A program made the position numbers and the translations under genes. 64,000 bases of DNA from Sorex araneus (taxonomy: Eukaryota; Chordata; Mammalia; Eulipotyphla; Soricidae): contig NC_073312.1 of NCBI RefSeq assembly GCF_027595985.1, forward strand, positions 8,667,780 to 8,731,779. The letters are read 5' to 3'. Of this stretch, positions 19,765-30,901 are shown one piece after another; position 1 is the stretch's first letter, and the number at the start of each line of letters is the position of its first letter. The notes beneath the pieces were generated by a model that worked only from the letters and a program-made list of their open reading frames with translations, ran no database searches and was not told where the DNA came from.

Positions 19765-20010
19765 GATGGGTGGGGGGGAATGATAGCACAGCGGTAGGGT
19801 ATTGCCTTGCATGTGGCCAACCTGGGTTCTATCTCTGGCATCCCATCTGGTCCCCCAGGCACTGCCAGGAGTAATTCCTGAGTGTAGAGCCAGGAGTAAC
19901 CCCTGAGCATCACTGGGTGTGACCCAAAAAGCAAAAAAAGAAAGGAAGGAAGGAAGGAAGGAAGGAAGGAAGGAAGGAAGGAAGGAAGGAAGGAAGGAAG
20001 GAAGGAAGGA
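19765..20010 (+). mobile_element. SOR SINE with GGAA-repeat tail
   Basis: GAATGATAGCACAGCGGTAG (one A-box G missing), GGGTTCTATCTCTGGC (degraded B box), full body, GTGACCCAAAAAGC, then an A run that has grown into about 70 bp of (AAGG)n at 19940-20010. A clear case of a SINE tail seeding a microsatellite. Confidence 0.92.
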
Positions 20011-20021
20011 GTTGGTCTCTC

Positions 20022-20135
20022 TGTGACAGGTGGGGGAAACTGAGGCTCTGAGGGTGGACCACCCTGCCCAGATCCCGCAGCGGAGGGGGGAGGGCATGGT
20101 TGAATCCAGGTCTGTTTGCTTTCCAAGGCACTGAG
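20022..20135 (+). mobile_element. MIR SINE remnant
   Basis: GGTGGGGGAAACTGAGGCTC, then CCCAGATCCCGCAGCGG and GTTGAATCCAGGTCTG follow the order of the MIR core and its 3' part. Old and diverged; by resemblance only. Confidence 0.5.
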
Positions 20136-21208
20136 ACGGTTCCCTGGGGTGAAGCCACTTAACTTCCAGCCCGTCTCTTTGGTGCCTGCTGTCACTCCAA
20201 GTCATCCATGGTTCTGGTCCGCCTGAGTCCGGGCCCTTCCGTGCAGGTCACGGGCTGGTGAGTCTGCAGCAGCCTGTCTGTTGCTGTCTAGAGCAGCTCT
20301 CCAGCTTTCCCTCTGCTGGAATCACCCAGAGGCCTTTCAGCGTCCCAATGTCTTTCCGAAGTTCTGGAAACCAGGTTGCAGCGACAGTGCGGCGGGCAGG
20401 GGGGCTCGATGGCCCGGACGGGTCTGCCCAGCTGTTCCCTGCAGCCAGGAGCTGCTCAGGGCCGACCTGCTCCTTTGCTGGACCACCGGGACCCCAGCCC
20501 GACGGCCCCTGCCCCCCCCCCCCCCGGCTGCTTCCCCTCCACCACCGTCTCCCTGGCGCATCCCCTCCGGGTCATGCCCGGCTCCGATCAGCTGCTGCCC
20601 GACAACACGGGAGCCTGGGTTAGTGTGGCCGCTGCACACGTGTGTCTAGTTTGGGGTGACCCAGCTGGGCCTTGGTCCACAGACGCGAGACGGAGCCGAG
20701 CGGGACCAGCTCTGCCGGGCTGCCAGAGGCAAGACCCCTTTCTACTCGCTTTACTCTGAATGAGGGGGAGGGGGTAGGCGAATGCGGAGCAAGGCAGCCC
20801 CCAGTACAAATGCCTGGTGATTGAGGGGTGTGTTGGGAGAGAAGCACCTCCCAACCCGAGTGGGAGGAAGGCGGCACACAGGCTCAGCCTGGACGGGCCT
20901 CGCTGGAAAGGGGCTCGGGGCGGCCCCAGGGAGCTGGCGCACAGCTGGGGGTCCAGGGATCAGGGCTGTGCGGCCACTCCAGAGAGCCCTCAGGCCAGTG
21001 CTGGGCACAGGGGCACCTGTGGGCGTGGCCCGTTCCCAGGGAAGGACGGGGGCAAGGGTCCGTGTGAGCTGTGTGAGGCCGACTCGGCCAGCCCTGGCTG
21101 GCTCGGGGGAGAGAAACTCCTGCAGGACTCAGGGCCCTGCTGTTGGGGCCCAGGGCTCCCCACCCTACCCCGCTTCCTACAGCTGAACGGAGATGGACTT
21201 TCCAGATG
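20136..21208. other. Unique GC-rich sequence
   Basis: A C run lies at 20512-20526. No repeat or gene is recognised, and overlapping frames in all phases show that stop depletion here comes from composition. Confidence 0.35.
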
Positions 21209-21219
21209 TCAATGGCTAA

Positions 21220-21393
21220 TTTTTTTTTTCTTTTTGGGTCACACCTGGTGATGCACGGGGGTTACTCCTGGCTCTGCACTCAGGAATCACTCCTGGAGGT
21301 GCTTAGGGGACCCTATGGGATGCTGGGAATCGAACCCGGGTTGGCTGAGTGCAAGGCAAAAACACCCTACCACTGTGCTATTGCTCCAGCCCC
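21220..21393 (-). mobile_element. SOR SINE with target duplication, minus strand
   Basis: Poly(T), CTTTTTGGGTCACACC, body, GGAATCGAACCCGGG and GCTCCAGCCCC. The 11-bp repeat TCAATGGCTAA flanks it at 21209-21219 and 21395-21405. Only a few substitutions from the other intact copies. Confidence 0.95.
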
Positions 21394-22511
21394 ATCAATG
21401 GCTAAATTTTCAAGATGTGTGCATGGGCCTACACGGGACCCCGAACTTGCCTCATGGCCTGAAGGCGCGTCCTCTGCACCATCAAGGCGCCAAGGATGGG
21501 TGCCAACCCCCAGTGGGGGGCTATCTTCCTAGGCCAGTTTGGGGGTGCACTGGTAGCCACTGAAAGTCCCAGACTGGCCAGCACAGGGGCCGTGGGCTGT
21601 GCCCGGCTTCCCAGGCCCTGGCACAGTTTGACATGCCCATCCGAGGCACCCCAAGCTCCTGAGGGGGGTCCGGCAGAGGAGCAAGCCCCCAGCCCAGCCC
21701 CTCTCACATCCCTGAGGTCCCAGCACTTTGGGGTCTCCTGCGGAAGCGCCTGCTGGTGAAGCCTGGTGAGCTGTGTTTAACCACGACACAGCCAGCCGTG
21801 CAAGGGTCCTGGGGCTGCCCATCTATCAGCCCTGGGAGGCCTCTTAGACCCAGAGCTGGCCCGGCTCACACACAGCCTGGCCCACTGCCCAGCTCCCACC
21901 CGGCTCCCAGCTCCCACCCGGCTCCCAGCTCCCTGCCCACAGCCCAGCGAACCTCCGTGCTCAGCCGTGCCAGCTCCCGGCCCCCTCAGGCCGTGGCTAA
22001 CGGAGAAAGGCCCCAGGAAGGCCCCCCAGGAGGCAGGGGGCCAGGGCTGTGGGCGGGACTCAGTGTGGCCAGGCCATCGTGCGTCCAGCCCCTTGGGCTC
22101 CCTTCCCGGCCTCTCCTTGTCACTGTTGCAGGCACCTGGCAGCGAGATGCGTGTCCGTTACAGAAGACAAGCAAGGACCCGGGATCAGTAGGTGTGTCCT
22201 GCCACAGGGGGGAGGGCAGCCCGGCGGGCCCCCCACTGCCTCTCTCCTGGGGTAAAGGCGCGGCCCCGAGGACCTTTTGTTCTCCCATGACCACATGCCG
22301 ACTGCGGTCCCCTTTGTCCCGACTGGTCTCAAGCATGGAGCACTGAGGCCGGTCCCAGTCAGCCCAGGGCCCCACTCTCCCCCCTCCCCCACCTGCTCCA
22401 GCGTCGGTGTGTCCCTCCCGACCTGCCACCCCCAGTTAGCTGGGGAGCTCGTGGGACAGGCCAGGGGAGAGAACAGCCGACTGGGGCAGGCCCAGTGGCA
22501 CGAGCTGGAAC
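21394..22511. other. Unique GC-rich sequence with a short tandem repeat
   Basis: At about 21888-21935 the 18-bp unit CCCAGCTCCCACCCGGCT is repeated about two and a half times. Otherwise unclassified; frames are compositional. Confidence 0.4.
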
Positions 22512-22527
22512 AAATATCCCGAAAGAG

Positions 22528-22701
22528 GGGCTGGAGAGATAGCACAGCGGGTAGGGCGTTTGCCTTGCACGCGGCCGACCCGGGTTCAAATCCCAGCATC
22601 CCATATGGTCCCCTGAGCACGGCCAGGGGTGATTCCTGAGTGCATAGCCAGGAGTAACCCCTGTGCATCGCCAGGTGTGACCCAAAAAGCAAAAAAAAAA
22701 A
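22528..22701 (+). mobile_element. SOR SINE, full length, with target duplication
   Basis: GGGCTGGAGAGATAGCACAG, CGGGTTCAAATCCC (B box with one change), full body, GTGACCCAAAAAGC and poly(A). Perfect 16-bp repeat AAATATCCCGAAAGAG at 22512-22527 and 22702-22717. Confidence 0.96.
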
Positions 22702-22717
22702 AAATATCCCGAAAGAG

Positions 22718-23002
22718 CCCAGGAGGGCGGCTCTGGCCCAGCACCAGGGCCACGGAACATTCCAGCTCTCTCCAGAAGTCTCCAGACGCTCCCCCGTCCA
22801 GGCCTAGAGCCGTGGGGCCGGGCAGAGGCTGCAGGAGCACAAAGACTCTGTCACAGGACACACACCATGAGACAGACCAGAGTGCGAGGCCCCCCGGGGG
22901 ACGCTGGGACCAAAGGGGCGGACAGACCCAGGTGATGGTCGTCTCTGCGCTGAAAGGGGCCGGCAGGGCTTCCGGCCACTCTGTCCATGCCTCCTGCTGT
23001 AT
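22718..23002. other. Unique spacer
   Basis: Unclassified sequence between two SINEs of opposite orientation. Confidence 0.3.
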
Positions 23003-23181
23003 CTTTTTATTTTCATTTTTTGCTTTTTGGGTCACACCAGATGCTCAGGGGTTACTCCTGGCTCTGCTCTCAGGAATTACTCCTGGCGGTGCTCGGGGGA
23101 CCAGATGGGATGCTGGGAGTCGAACCTGGGTCAGCCACGTGCAAGGCAAACGCCCTCCCCGCTGTGCTACCGCTCCAGCCC
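23003..23181 (-). mobile_element. SOR SINE, minus strand
   Basis: TTTTATTTTC-type tail, GCTTTTTGGGTCACACC, a 7-bp deletion (CACACCAGATGC), body, GGGAGTCGAACCTGGG and CCGCTCCAGCCC. No clear target repeat. Confidence 0.92.
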
Positions 23182-26100
23182 TGCCTTATTTCTTATCTCC
23201 TGTGTGGACCTGAAGTCCAGTGTTAATCTCTGTCCTCCCCCTCCCGGCTCAGCCGGGCCCCTCCAGGCCCATCACGCGCACACTTGTCCCTCCACCCCCA
23301 GCATCACGGCTGCGGCAGCTTCTTCGTCTCTGCTCTGCCCCGGGGGCCCCTGCTCTGTCTCCTGACCCAAGCAGTGATGGGGACACAGAGCTCATCAGGT
23401 CAGGACTCGAGTCCTCAGCAGAAGCCCCGGGGGAGTCGAGCTGCCCCCCCAGGACATGCTGTCCCCGGCGGGCTCTGCCCAGCCACTCCAGTAGCTTCTG
23501 GGCGGAGGAAAGATGAGGGGTGGGAAGCCGCTGTCAGATCTGGGGTGACAGGGCCGGGGTGGGAGGGGGCACAGCCCCCTCAGTGGCAGCCGTCCTGCCG
23601 GGTGTCCTATCTGCGGGGAGGGGGCGCCCTGCTTCAGAGGGCCCCAGCATTAGCCGAGACCGGGCGGGGCGGGGGCTGCTGCCCTCCCGCTCGGGGACAA
23701 GCTGACCGAGCACTGGACAGGCCTGTGGAAGGACAGAGTCCCAGCCCTCACCGCCCCTCCCCACCACCCCGAGCCCTTCTGGGCCCTGTGAAAGGGTGAG
23801 CAGGCAGCGGGGAGTGACGAGGAGGGGGCCCGGGGCTGCCAGAGGGAGGCGGGGAGCTAAGGAACCGTCTCTCTGCCTCGCTGAGCGTTTGCCGAGGCTG
23901 GAGCTCACGAGCCCGGGGGTGACAGCTGCCACCAGCACAGATGGGGAAACTGGGGCACACAGAGTCTCCTGGCCTTGCCCGGAGCTGCCGGGCGAGTGAA
24001 GCGGGGAGCTGGGGCCGGGGGACACCGAGGGACGTTGAGCAGCGGCCGTGTGGCTCTCAGGCCGAGGCGGGGCGCTGTGGGCGGCGGGGAAGCTGTGCTG
24101 GGCAGGGCTCTGAGTAGGGGGTCCCGCTGCCCCTCCCAGGCCTGGCCGTGAGGTCTCAGAGCCGCAGGCAGGGCGCAGGGGTGTGGGAGGGGGGTGCAGG
24201 ACTCCAGGGTCCCTGGCAGGTGGGAGCAGGTGGGGTGCAGACACTAGGTGCTCCCTGGGGCTGGGGTCTTCATGGGGTGTGGGGGGCACATTGGACGGAG
24301 CTGCGGGCTTACTCCTGGCTCAGTGCCCAGGGCTGGTTCTCAGAGGTGCTTGGGCTTTGTGGGTGCAGAGATGGCCTCGGCCCCGTGGGCCTCCTCAGGC
24401 TGGGCCTCCCTGGGCGAAGCGCTTTAGTCTTTGTCCGGGAGAAGCTGCGTGGGTTCAGCGGGGGTTGCGCCAGCTTCTTGCCCCTCACCTCTCTGCTGAG
24501 GGGAACGGGAGGGAGGAAGGGGCGCTCCGTGGCTGGGGTCCTAGGCAGGCGGGACCCATTCGCCGACATGGCAGTTCTTTCCAAGGCCCTTCCCCCGGCC
24601 CCTGGAGGAAGTGGGGGGAGGCGGAGGCCCCGGGAGGCCGGGGGGCTCCTGGCTCCTCCTGGCCGGGGGCCCGGCGCTGAGGCGGCCGGGGAGAGCAGAG
24701 CCTCTCGTGAACAGGCTGAGCCTGGGCAGAAGTGCCCGTTGCCATGGCAAACGGTCTTTGCAGAGAGCCAGGCGGCTCCTTCCGGAACCCCGCCCCCAGC
24801 CAGGACGGCGCAGTGTCAGAGCAGAGCCTGCCACCCCCCCAACCCCCCGCAATCAGGCGGAAGGCACGTCCTGTGGCCCGACCCTGGGCCCCCGGCAAGG
24901 ACAGTTACGCAGCAGGAGAGTCTGAATCCTGGGTGTGAGTGCTGCGGGGAGCCGGGCCCCAGCTGGTGGGCAGGGGTGGGGTGAGGCTCTCCTGCTGGCC
25001 TTTGCATGTCCCCACACAGGTCACTGGTTCGTGCCTGGCCGAGGTTGGTTTTTCACTTACTGGGTCCACCAGGATGTCTTCCCGTTTCCAGTGCTGGGTG
25101 GGTAGAACGACGTATACCAAGAGTCCAGCGCAGGGCCTGGCCTGTCTGTGGCACAGGGCCACACACTCTCCCATGTCCGGTGTCCACGGAGCTGCACTGT
25201 CCGGTGTCCAGTGTCCCCTGGACAAACAGGAAAAGACAGGGGGCGCCCCGTGTCTCAGGTGCTGCCCTATAGGCCGCCAACCAGGGTCAAACCTCAGCAA
25301 GGCCCCGGCACCCGCGGGCCCCAGAGCGCGGCCTCGAGCAGCCTCGAGCACCCCCAAGAGGGAGGGGAGTTTCCGCGGGAGCCCGTGGGCCTGGCTGTGC
25401 TCAGGTCCCGGGGCAGGTGCCATCCCAGCCGGCCAGGTCGACTGAATGGCCACCGAGCAGGGGCCCCGGGTGGGTCGAGAGCTGGGCCCCAGGGAGGGGC
25501 TGCCTAAAAGCCACAAGGGAGGCCTGAGCTGGACGTGTGGCCTGTGGAGCGGGTGGAGTACTGGCCAGGGAAACTGAGGCACGAGCCTAGGCCTCGGTGC
25601 TGAGCAGACTCGGATCCCGTGGGGTCCGGCGTCTGACATTGGGCCGATGGGAACCTGGCCCCCCCACGCCGTGGAGCTCCGGCTGCCCCTAGACGGGGCC
25701 ATGCCAGCTTGGGGAGCAGAAAGGAAAACGGGTGAGCGGGCGAAAGCGACACCTTCCGGTACCTCATTCTTCCGCCCTGAGAGCCCCGGCAGCGCCTCTC
25801 CGGGCCTGGAACCCCAGGAGCTGACTCGCCCAGGGCTGGGCCTGACTGCCGGACTCTAAAGTGTCATGACTCCTGTCCCTTTAAGAACACCCCCCTGAGG
25901 GCCAGGAGACGGGAGGTGGCCAGGGTGCACACCAGGCACGGGTGGGACCCACCATCGCAGAATGCGGCTCCCAAACACTGCAGGGTGACCCCGGCACCAC
26001 GCCCTCTGGCCTCGCGCTGAGCCATTCTCTCAGTTGGGTGAGAATCACAGGGGTGGCCCCTGGGACCCGGAGCACTAGTTTGGGAGCCCATCCCCACACC

Positions 26101-26890
26101 AGAAAAGTCTGCAGGCTTCCAAGAAGGCCTCAGGGTGAGGGGCCTTTGGGTGCCGTCCACTCCGGGAGCCTCCCGGCCCCTCCGGCCCCTTCCCTGCTCC
26201 CCGCATTGCCAGGGCCTCCAGGCTCCCTTCTCACTCCTCTTCCCGCCCCCTCACTTGAGCACAAGGACTCCGGGTGGTCCCTGTCTCTGACCCCCGCTGG
26301 CCTCTGTCACCTGTGCGTGGTCACTGAGCAGCCCATCCCGAGAGACACTGGAGGGAGGAGGAGGAGCAGGAGGAAGCGATGAGAGTTCCCCTAAGAGCCG
26401 GGGCGGAGCCCCCTCCCCTGCCTGGGAGAGGCAGAGGCCCCTCACTACGGGAAGCCCGACTCCTCCCCACCCCCCTGCCCTCTGCCCCGGCACCTCCCTC
26501 CGGTCCTCCTTCTGGGAGCTGTTAGGGGTCCTGATCCCCGTCCCCACAGTGCAGGGAGGGGGCGATGACTGCCTGTCCCTGCTGAGGTGCGGCTTCACCC
26601 CGCGCAGGCCTGTGGCTGTGCTACGAGAGACAGAGCGCCTGCCAGCCGGGCGGGCGTCGTGGGGAGGCCCAGGGGAGGGCCATGGGCCAGGGTGGCAGTT
26701 TCAGACACCCCCACCACCCAACACACACACACCCACTGTTCGTCCATCCAGGCGGCCAATCCCAACGTGGCCTTCTCCAGCTCACTGCGGGAAGCTGGTC
26801 AGCAGGGGGCGCACGGCCACCGCGCTGTTCTCCACCGCGCTCTCTGGTCTGTCTTCAGCTTGAGGCTGTCAGTTCCACCCCGGCTGGTAC
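23182..26890. other. GC-rich, repeat-poor intergenic stretch
   Basis: About 3.7 kb with no SOR or L1 copy. A MIR-like piece (GATGGGGAAACTGGGGCACA) lies at 23938-24010, and a shorter one (GGGAAACTGAGGCACGAG) near 25568. GTTGCCATGGCAAAC at 24738-24752 is close to an RFX X-box. Many frames of 100-280 codons overlap on both strands in all phases, as expected where stops are rare. None resembles a protein I know, and I see no convincing exon. Confidence 0.4.
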
Positions 26891-26918
26891 CAGGGAGGAG
26901 GGTGAGGAGGAAGAGGAG

Positions 26919-26951
<33 letters not shown>

Positions 26952-27190
26952 TAAAGGAGGAGGAGGAGGAGGAGGAAGGAGGAGGAGGAAGGAGGAGGAG
27001 GAAGGAGGAGGAGCAGAGATGATCAGGAAGAGGAGGAGGGAGGGGATGAAGGGGCTGGAGGGAGGAGGGAGAGGGACGGAGAGGAAGGAGAAGACAGGAG
27101 GAGGAGAAAAGAGGGAGAGGGAGAACAGAGCAGAGGGGAGGGAGCAGAGAGGCGGGAAGAGAGAGAAGGAAAGGAGGGAGGGGAGGAGGA
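26891..27190. repeat. Polypurine (GAGGAG/GGAAGG) array
   Basis: About 300 bp of plus-strand purine, from GAGGAA/GAGGAG triplets to GGGAGAGGG mixtures. The Glu/Arg-rich plus-strand frame and Pro/Ser-rich minus-strand frame are artefacts. Confidence 0.93.
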
Positions 27191-27759
27191 CTCTTTAGGG
27201 ATCACTCCCCTCCTCTGGCCTGTGGAAGAGACCTCTGCCATCTCCTGGCACCAAGAGGATCCAGGGAGGTGCAGCTTTGAGCTGAGAGCTGAGAACACCC
27301 CTGGTGGTGTGGAGAGCAGGTGTGGCTGGTTCAAGGTGCTCCCTTGGTGTTCAGAGGCTTAGTATCAGCCTTCAGCTCTGGGGATCACCTGCCACGTGCA
27401 CTGTGTGTGGCCCTGGAGGAGAAGATCCCTTGGTTTCCCTGCTTCTGGCAGCCCTTCTGGCAAATTCTATGTACACAGTGGAACCTTGGTGAGACCTCAA
27501 GAAGGAACCGCCCCAATCACTGTCATCCCTTTCCTGAGCGTGGCGCAGAGCCTGTCCCTGAGTCCAGGGTCCACACTGGAGAAGCCGAGCAGACTCGAGT
27601 CCAAAAGGAGGCCGGGAATGCTTAGGGAGGTGAGCCACGTTCTGTTTTACCCATGCTGTGGACATGCCAGTGGCTTCTACATTGGAGCTCTCCTAAACGT
27701 TGGTGTGCAGGTTTCGTGTGGCTCCAGGGCCTCCGCAAGTTATGTCTGTTATTCCTTAT
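27191..27759. other. Unique sequence
   Basis: Unclassified. No repeat, exon or RNA gene recognised. Confidence 0.3.
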
Positions 27760-28500
27760 TTTATTTTTTAAAATAATTCTAGTTTTAAAAATTGAACCGC
27801 TGAGACGCACAGTTGTTCATGATTAGGTTTCAGTCTTCAATGTCCCCAAGACCTGTCCCTTCACCGGTGTACATTTCCCAACACCGTGTCCCCAGTTTCC
27901 CTCCCACCCCGCCCCTTCCCCAGACGGCCCCTATGGCAGTTCTTCTCTCCTCTGTCCCCCTCTCGATCTTTCTCTATCTCTTACTCTCTCTCCCTCTCTC
28001 CCTCTCCCTCTCCCTCCCTCTCTTTCCCTCTCTCTCACTCCTTCCCTCCCTCCCTCCCTCCCTCCCTCTCTCTCTTTCCTTCTCTCTCTCCCTCCCTCCC
28101 TCCCTTCCTCCCTCCCTCTCTCTCTTTCCTTCTCTCTCTCCCTCCCTTCCTTCTTCCCTCCCTCCCTCCCTCCCTCCCTCCCTTCCTCCCTCCCTCCCTC
28201 CCTCCCTCCCTCCCTCTCTCTCTTTCCTTCTCTCTCTCCCTCCCTCCCTTCCTTCTTCCCTCCCTCCCTCCCTCCCTCCCTCCCTCCCTCTCCCTCTCTC
28301 TTCCTCTCTCTCTTCCCCTCCCTCCCTCCCCCCCTCTCCTGGGCATCATGGCATGCAGTACGGGTACTGAAAGGCTATCATGTATCCCTTTCCGTCCTTC
28401 CTGCACTCCGTGCTCTTCCAGAGTGCTCATTTCCAACTATCACTGTCATAGTGGTCCCTTCCCTGTCCTCACTGCCCATCCCCAAGCCCCCCTTGTGGCC
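27760..28500 (-). mobile_element. LINE-1 3' end with expanded CCCT/CT tract
   Basis: Minus-strand L1 3' UTR: TTAAAAATTGAACCGCTGAG, GTTCATGATTAGGTTTCAGT, CCTTCACCGGTGTACATTTC, then a 330-bp CCCT/CTCT expansion (about 27990-28325), then GCATGCAGTACGGGTACTGA and CATTTCCAACTATCACTG. The CT frames of 130-220 codons are artefacts. Confidence 0.82.
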
Positions 28501-28504
28501 ATGT

Positions 28505-28618
28505 ATATTATCTATCCCCAAAGCCCTCTGAGTAGGGAATATCCTTATCCCCAAGGCTAATTCACCGGCCCAGGGTCACCGGGAGTGAGTGACAGAGCCT
28601 GACTTCAGGGCCATGCGC
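28505..28618 (+). mobile_element. MIR-like SINE remnant
   Basis: TATTATCTATCCCC, then GCCCAGGGTCACCGGGAGTG, GTGACAGAGCCTGACTTCAG follows the MIR pattern (TTATCCC ... AAGGTCACACAGC ... AGAGCTGGGATT). By resemblance only. Confidence 0.45.
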
Positions 28619-29249
28619 TGGGTCCCCGGAAGAGACGGGCGTTTCCGTACCTGTTCACGGAGAAGCGGCCTGACGGGCTGGGCCGCCTTCGCCACTGTTA
28701 TTCCCAGGGAGGCTGGACTGAAAACCGGGGCGCAGGGGGACCCTTTCAGCAGCGGGGAGGCCGTGGGCCCCAGTGCCTGAGTGGGGAAGTTCCAGGAAAC
28801 TTCCTCTTCCACAGGCCGACCGGAAATCTCTGACTGAGTTGTTTGAAAAAAAAAATTTTTTTTTTGCTTTTTGTTACTTTTTAAGTAGATTATATCATTA
28901 TATTATTTCTCATTTTCCCCATTACACTTAAATTTTAGGCGCCGTCCTTTACAAGACAGTTAACAGGATTTTGTGCATGACACCGTCCAGCCGCTCACCC
29001 TCGGCCAGTGTCCCAGTGTCCCCAGCCCTGTCACCTTGGACAGTGACAGGCGGCCAGTGCAGAGGCTGACGGCCAGGGAGGATGGGGCAGGGGCTTAGCC
29101 GGGCCCCTCCCCCGCCCTCCCAGAGCCCAGTCCCGCCTCCTCACTGCCCTGGTGCCAGCCCCAGCCCAGGGGCGCCCGGACTGTTGGGGAAGTGACTGAC
29201 CTTTGCAAACCAGAAGTCACACACGAGGCTCAAACCCAGTTCTCCATAT
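28619..29249. other. Unique sequence with an A/T-rich interruption
   Basis: At 28845-28960 a poly(A)/poly(T) junction is followed by AT-rich sequence, perhaps a degraded retroposon tail. The flanks are unclassified. Confidence 0.3.
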
Positions 29250-29420
29250 TTTTTTTTCTTTTTGGGTCACACCCGGCGATGCTCAGGGGTTACTCCTGGC
29301 TCTGCACTCGGGAATTACCGCTGGTGGTGCTCAGGGGACCATATGGGATGCCGGGAATCGAACCCGGGTCGTCTGTGTGCAAAGCAATCACCCTCCCCGC
29401 TGTGCTATTGCTCCAGCCCC
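29250..29420 (-). mobile_element. SOR SINE, minus strand
   Basis: Poly(T), CTTTTTGGGTCACACCCGGC, body, GGAATCGAACCCGGG, GTGTGCAAAGCAATCACCC and GCTCCAGCCCC. Possible imperfect target repeat beginning TCTCC on both sides. Confidence 0.94.
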
Positions 29421-30249
29421 TCTCCGTCTTTTAGGACTCAGAAAATCAGAGTTCCAGGAGCCGGGGGCAAAGCTCTCCCAACCTGCCTCCACACCGCAGG
29501 CCCGGCCCCCAGCAGCCCCGAGCCCCTCCTCACGCCCTCTTCCCCAGCAGGCCCGGCCTGCCCCAGCCTGCCCCGGGCTCCCCTGGCACAAGCCTGATTT
29601 CCTCTCCCTCAAGCTATTCTCCCAGCCTGAAGCTCAGTTCCCACCTCCTCCAGGAAGTCCCTCAGGACATTCCCTCGGGGCACGGAGACCCAACTTCTTC
29701 CTAAATCCCCTCCTCTCGCTCCTTCTTCCTTCCCTGCCCTAGGCTCCATCACTGGTGAGGGGTTACCAAGTGAGAGGTGCTCAGTGTCAGGACCAGGATG
29801 TTCGTTCTAGGCACCGACAGTCCCCCCACCCCCCCTGCCTTTCCACATGGAGCTGACAGGCTGGGCTGACTCACATATCTCCACTCTCTTCACCTCTGCA
29901 GGAAGGGGCTGGATTCGAGTCTCTGGCACAATCTCTGTCCTCACTTACGTCCTGGCGTGGGCAGCTTCCCCAGTGGGGTGAGACAGACTGCGCAGCGTTA
30001 GGCGGCAGGGCTGGGGCAGAGACCCCCTTAGATGTGAGTAGGCTAAAGGGGCCGTGGGGAGTGTCCCTCCTCCCTCTGCAGCCCTGCCCTCGTGTCCAGC
30101 GTGGTGACTTACCCGCTGGGTTGCTTGGCACCTTCCGACCTGTGCCCAGCCGGGTCCCTCGAGAGGAACAAGACAGTGACCGTCCAGGAGAGGAAGCAAA
30201 CCTCAGTCGCCCGAACGAGGGACCAGGCTGGCCATGCATCGGGCAGTTT
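29421..30249. other. Unique sequence
   Basis: GC-rich, unclassified, no coding support. Confidence 0.3.
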
Positions 30250-30477
30250 CTTTTCCTTTCTTCATTTTTTTTTCCTTTTTTTAATTGAAAATTATTTTTT
30301 CAATTCAAGATTATTTAATTGAAAATTATTTTTTAGATTTAAATTTATTTTTATAAAATTGTTCACAATAATTGATTATATTCTGTTTTAGGTCCCATAG
30401 ACGCGTTCTAATTTATTAATTTACTAATTGATTCCTCTTGCATCCAGGCTGTTTAGTGGGTTTTCTGGCTTTTGAAT
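30250..30477. other. AT-rich segment, possible LINE 3' end remnant
   Basis: Repeated AATTGAAAATTATTTTT words (30284-30330), then ATAAAATTGTTCACAATAAT and GATTATATTCTG. The latter wording resembles the segment near 49785, suggesting a shared, unnamed LINE 3' end on the minus strand. Confidence 0.35.
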
Positions 30478-30651
30478 TTTTTTTTTTTGGCTTTTTCGGT
30501 CTCACCTGGGATGCTCAGGGGTTATTACTTGCTCTGCATTCAGGAATTACCCCTGGTGGTGCTCAGGGGACCATATGGGATTCTGGGAATCAAACCCGGG
30601 TCGGCTGCATGCAAGGCAAATGCCCTACCCACTGTGCCATCACTCTGACCC
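30478..30651 (-). mobile_element. SOR SINE, moderately diverged, minus strand
   Basis: Poly(T), GGCTTTTTCGGTCTCACC, body, GGGAATCAAACCCGGG, GCATGCAAGGCAAATGCCC and CATCACTCTGACCCC. The head differs from the intact copies at several bases. Confidence 0.88.
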
Positions 30652-30734
30652 CAGAAAGTTTTGTTGTTGTTTTAAACAAAACGGGTCTAGTCTAGTACTG
30701 TAGTTTGGCAGGTTCATAAGTGTGAGTGCTTTCA

Positions 30735-30830
30735 CTTTTTTTTTTTTATTTGGGGGTACGTACACCTGGCAGTGCTCAGGGGCCCAAACGTTGCCAAGGA
30801 TTCCCCGCCTCTGCACACAAAGAATGTGCT
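30735..30830 (-). mobile_element. SOR SINE fragment, minus strand
   Basis: Poly(T), ATTTGGGGGTACGTACACCT, GGCAGTGCTCAGGGGCCC, then CTCTGCACACAAAGAATG. Only the 3' body survives before it meets a CT/TA microsatellite. Confidence 0.55.
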
Positions 30831-30901
30831 CTCTCTCTCTCTCTATATATATATGTGTGTGTGTATATATATACATGTATATGTATATATACATATATAT
30901 A
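30831..30901. repeat. (CT)n then (TA/TG)n microsatellite
   Basis: A CT run (30829-30844) passes into TA/TGTG/TATACA units up to the edge of a second-type SINE body. This is the same position as the TA array at 4984-5073. Confidence 0.93.

Noticed and set aside
22528-23181. SINE-derived frames encoding peptides such as GYSWLCTQELLLAVLRG
   Set aside because: The same peptide appears wherever a SOR copy is translated on the appropriate strand; it is not a protein domain.
23534-24984. Frames of 250-278 codons on both strands in the GC-rich stretch
   Set aside because: Overlapping frames in multiple phases with low-complexity Pro/Gly/Arg/Ser content; no homology or exon structure apparent.
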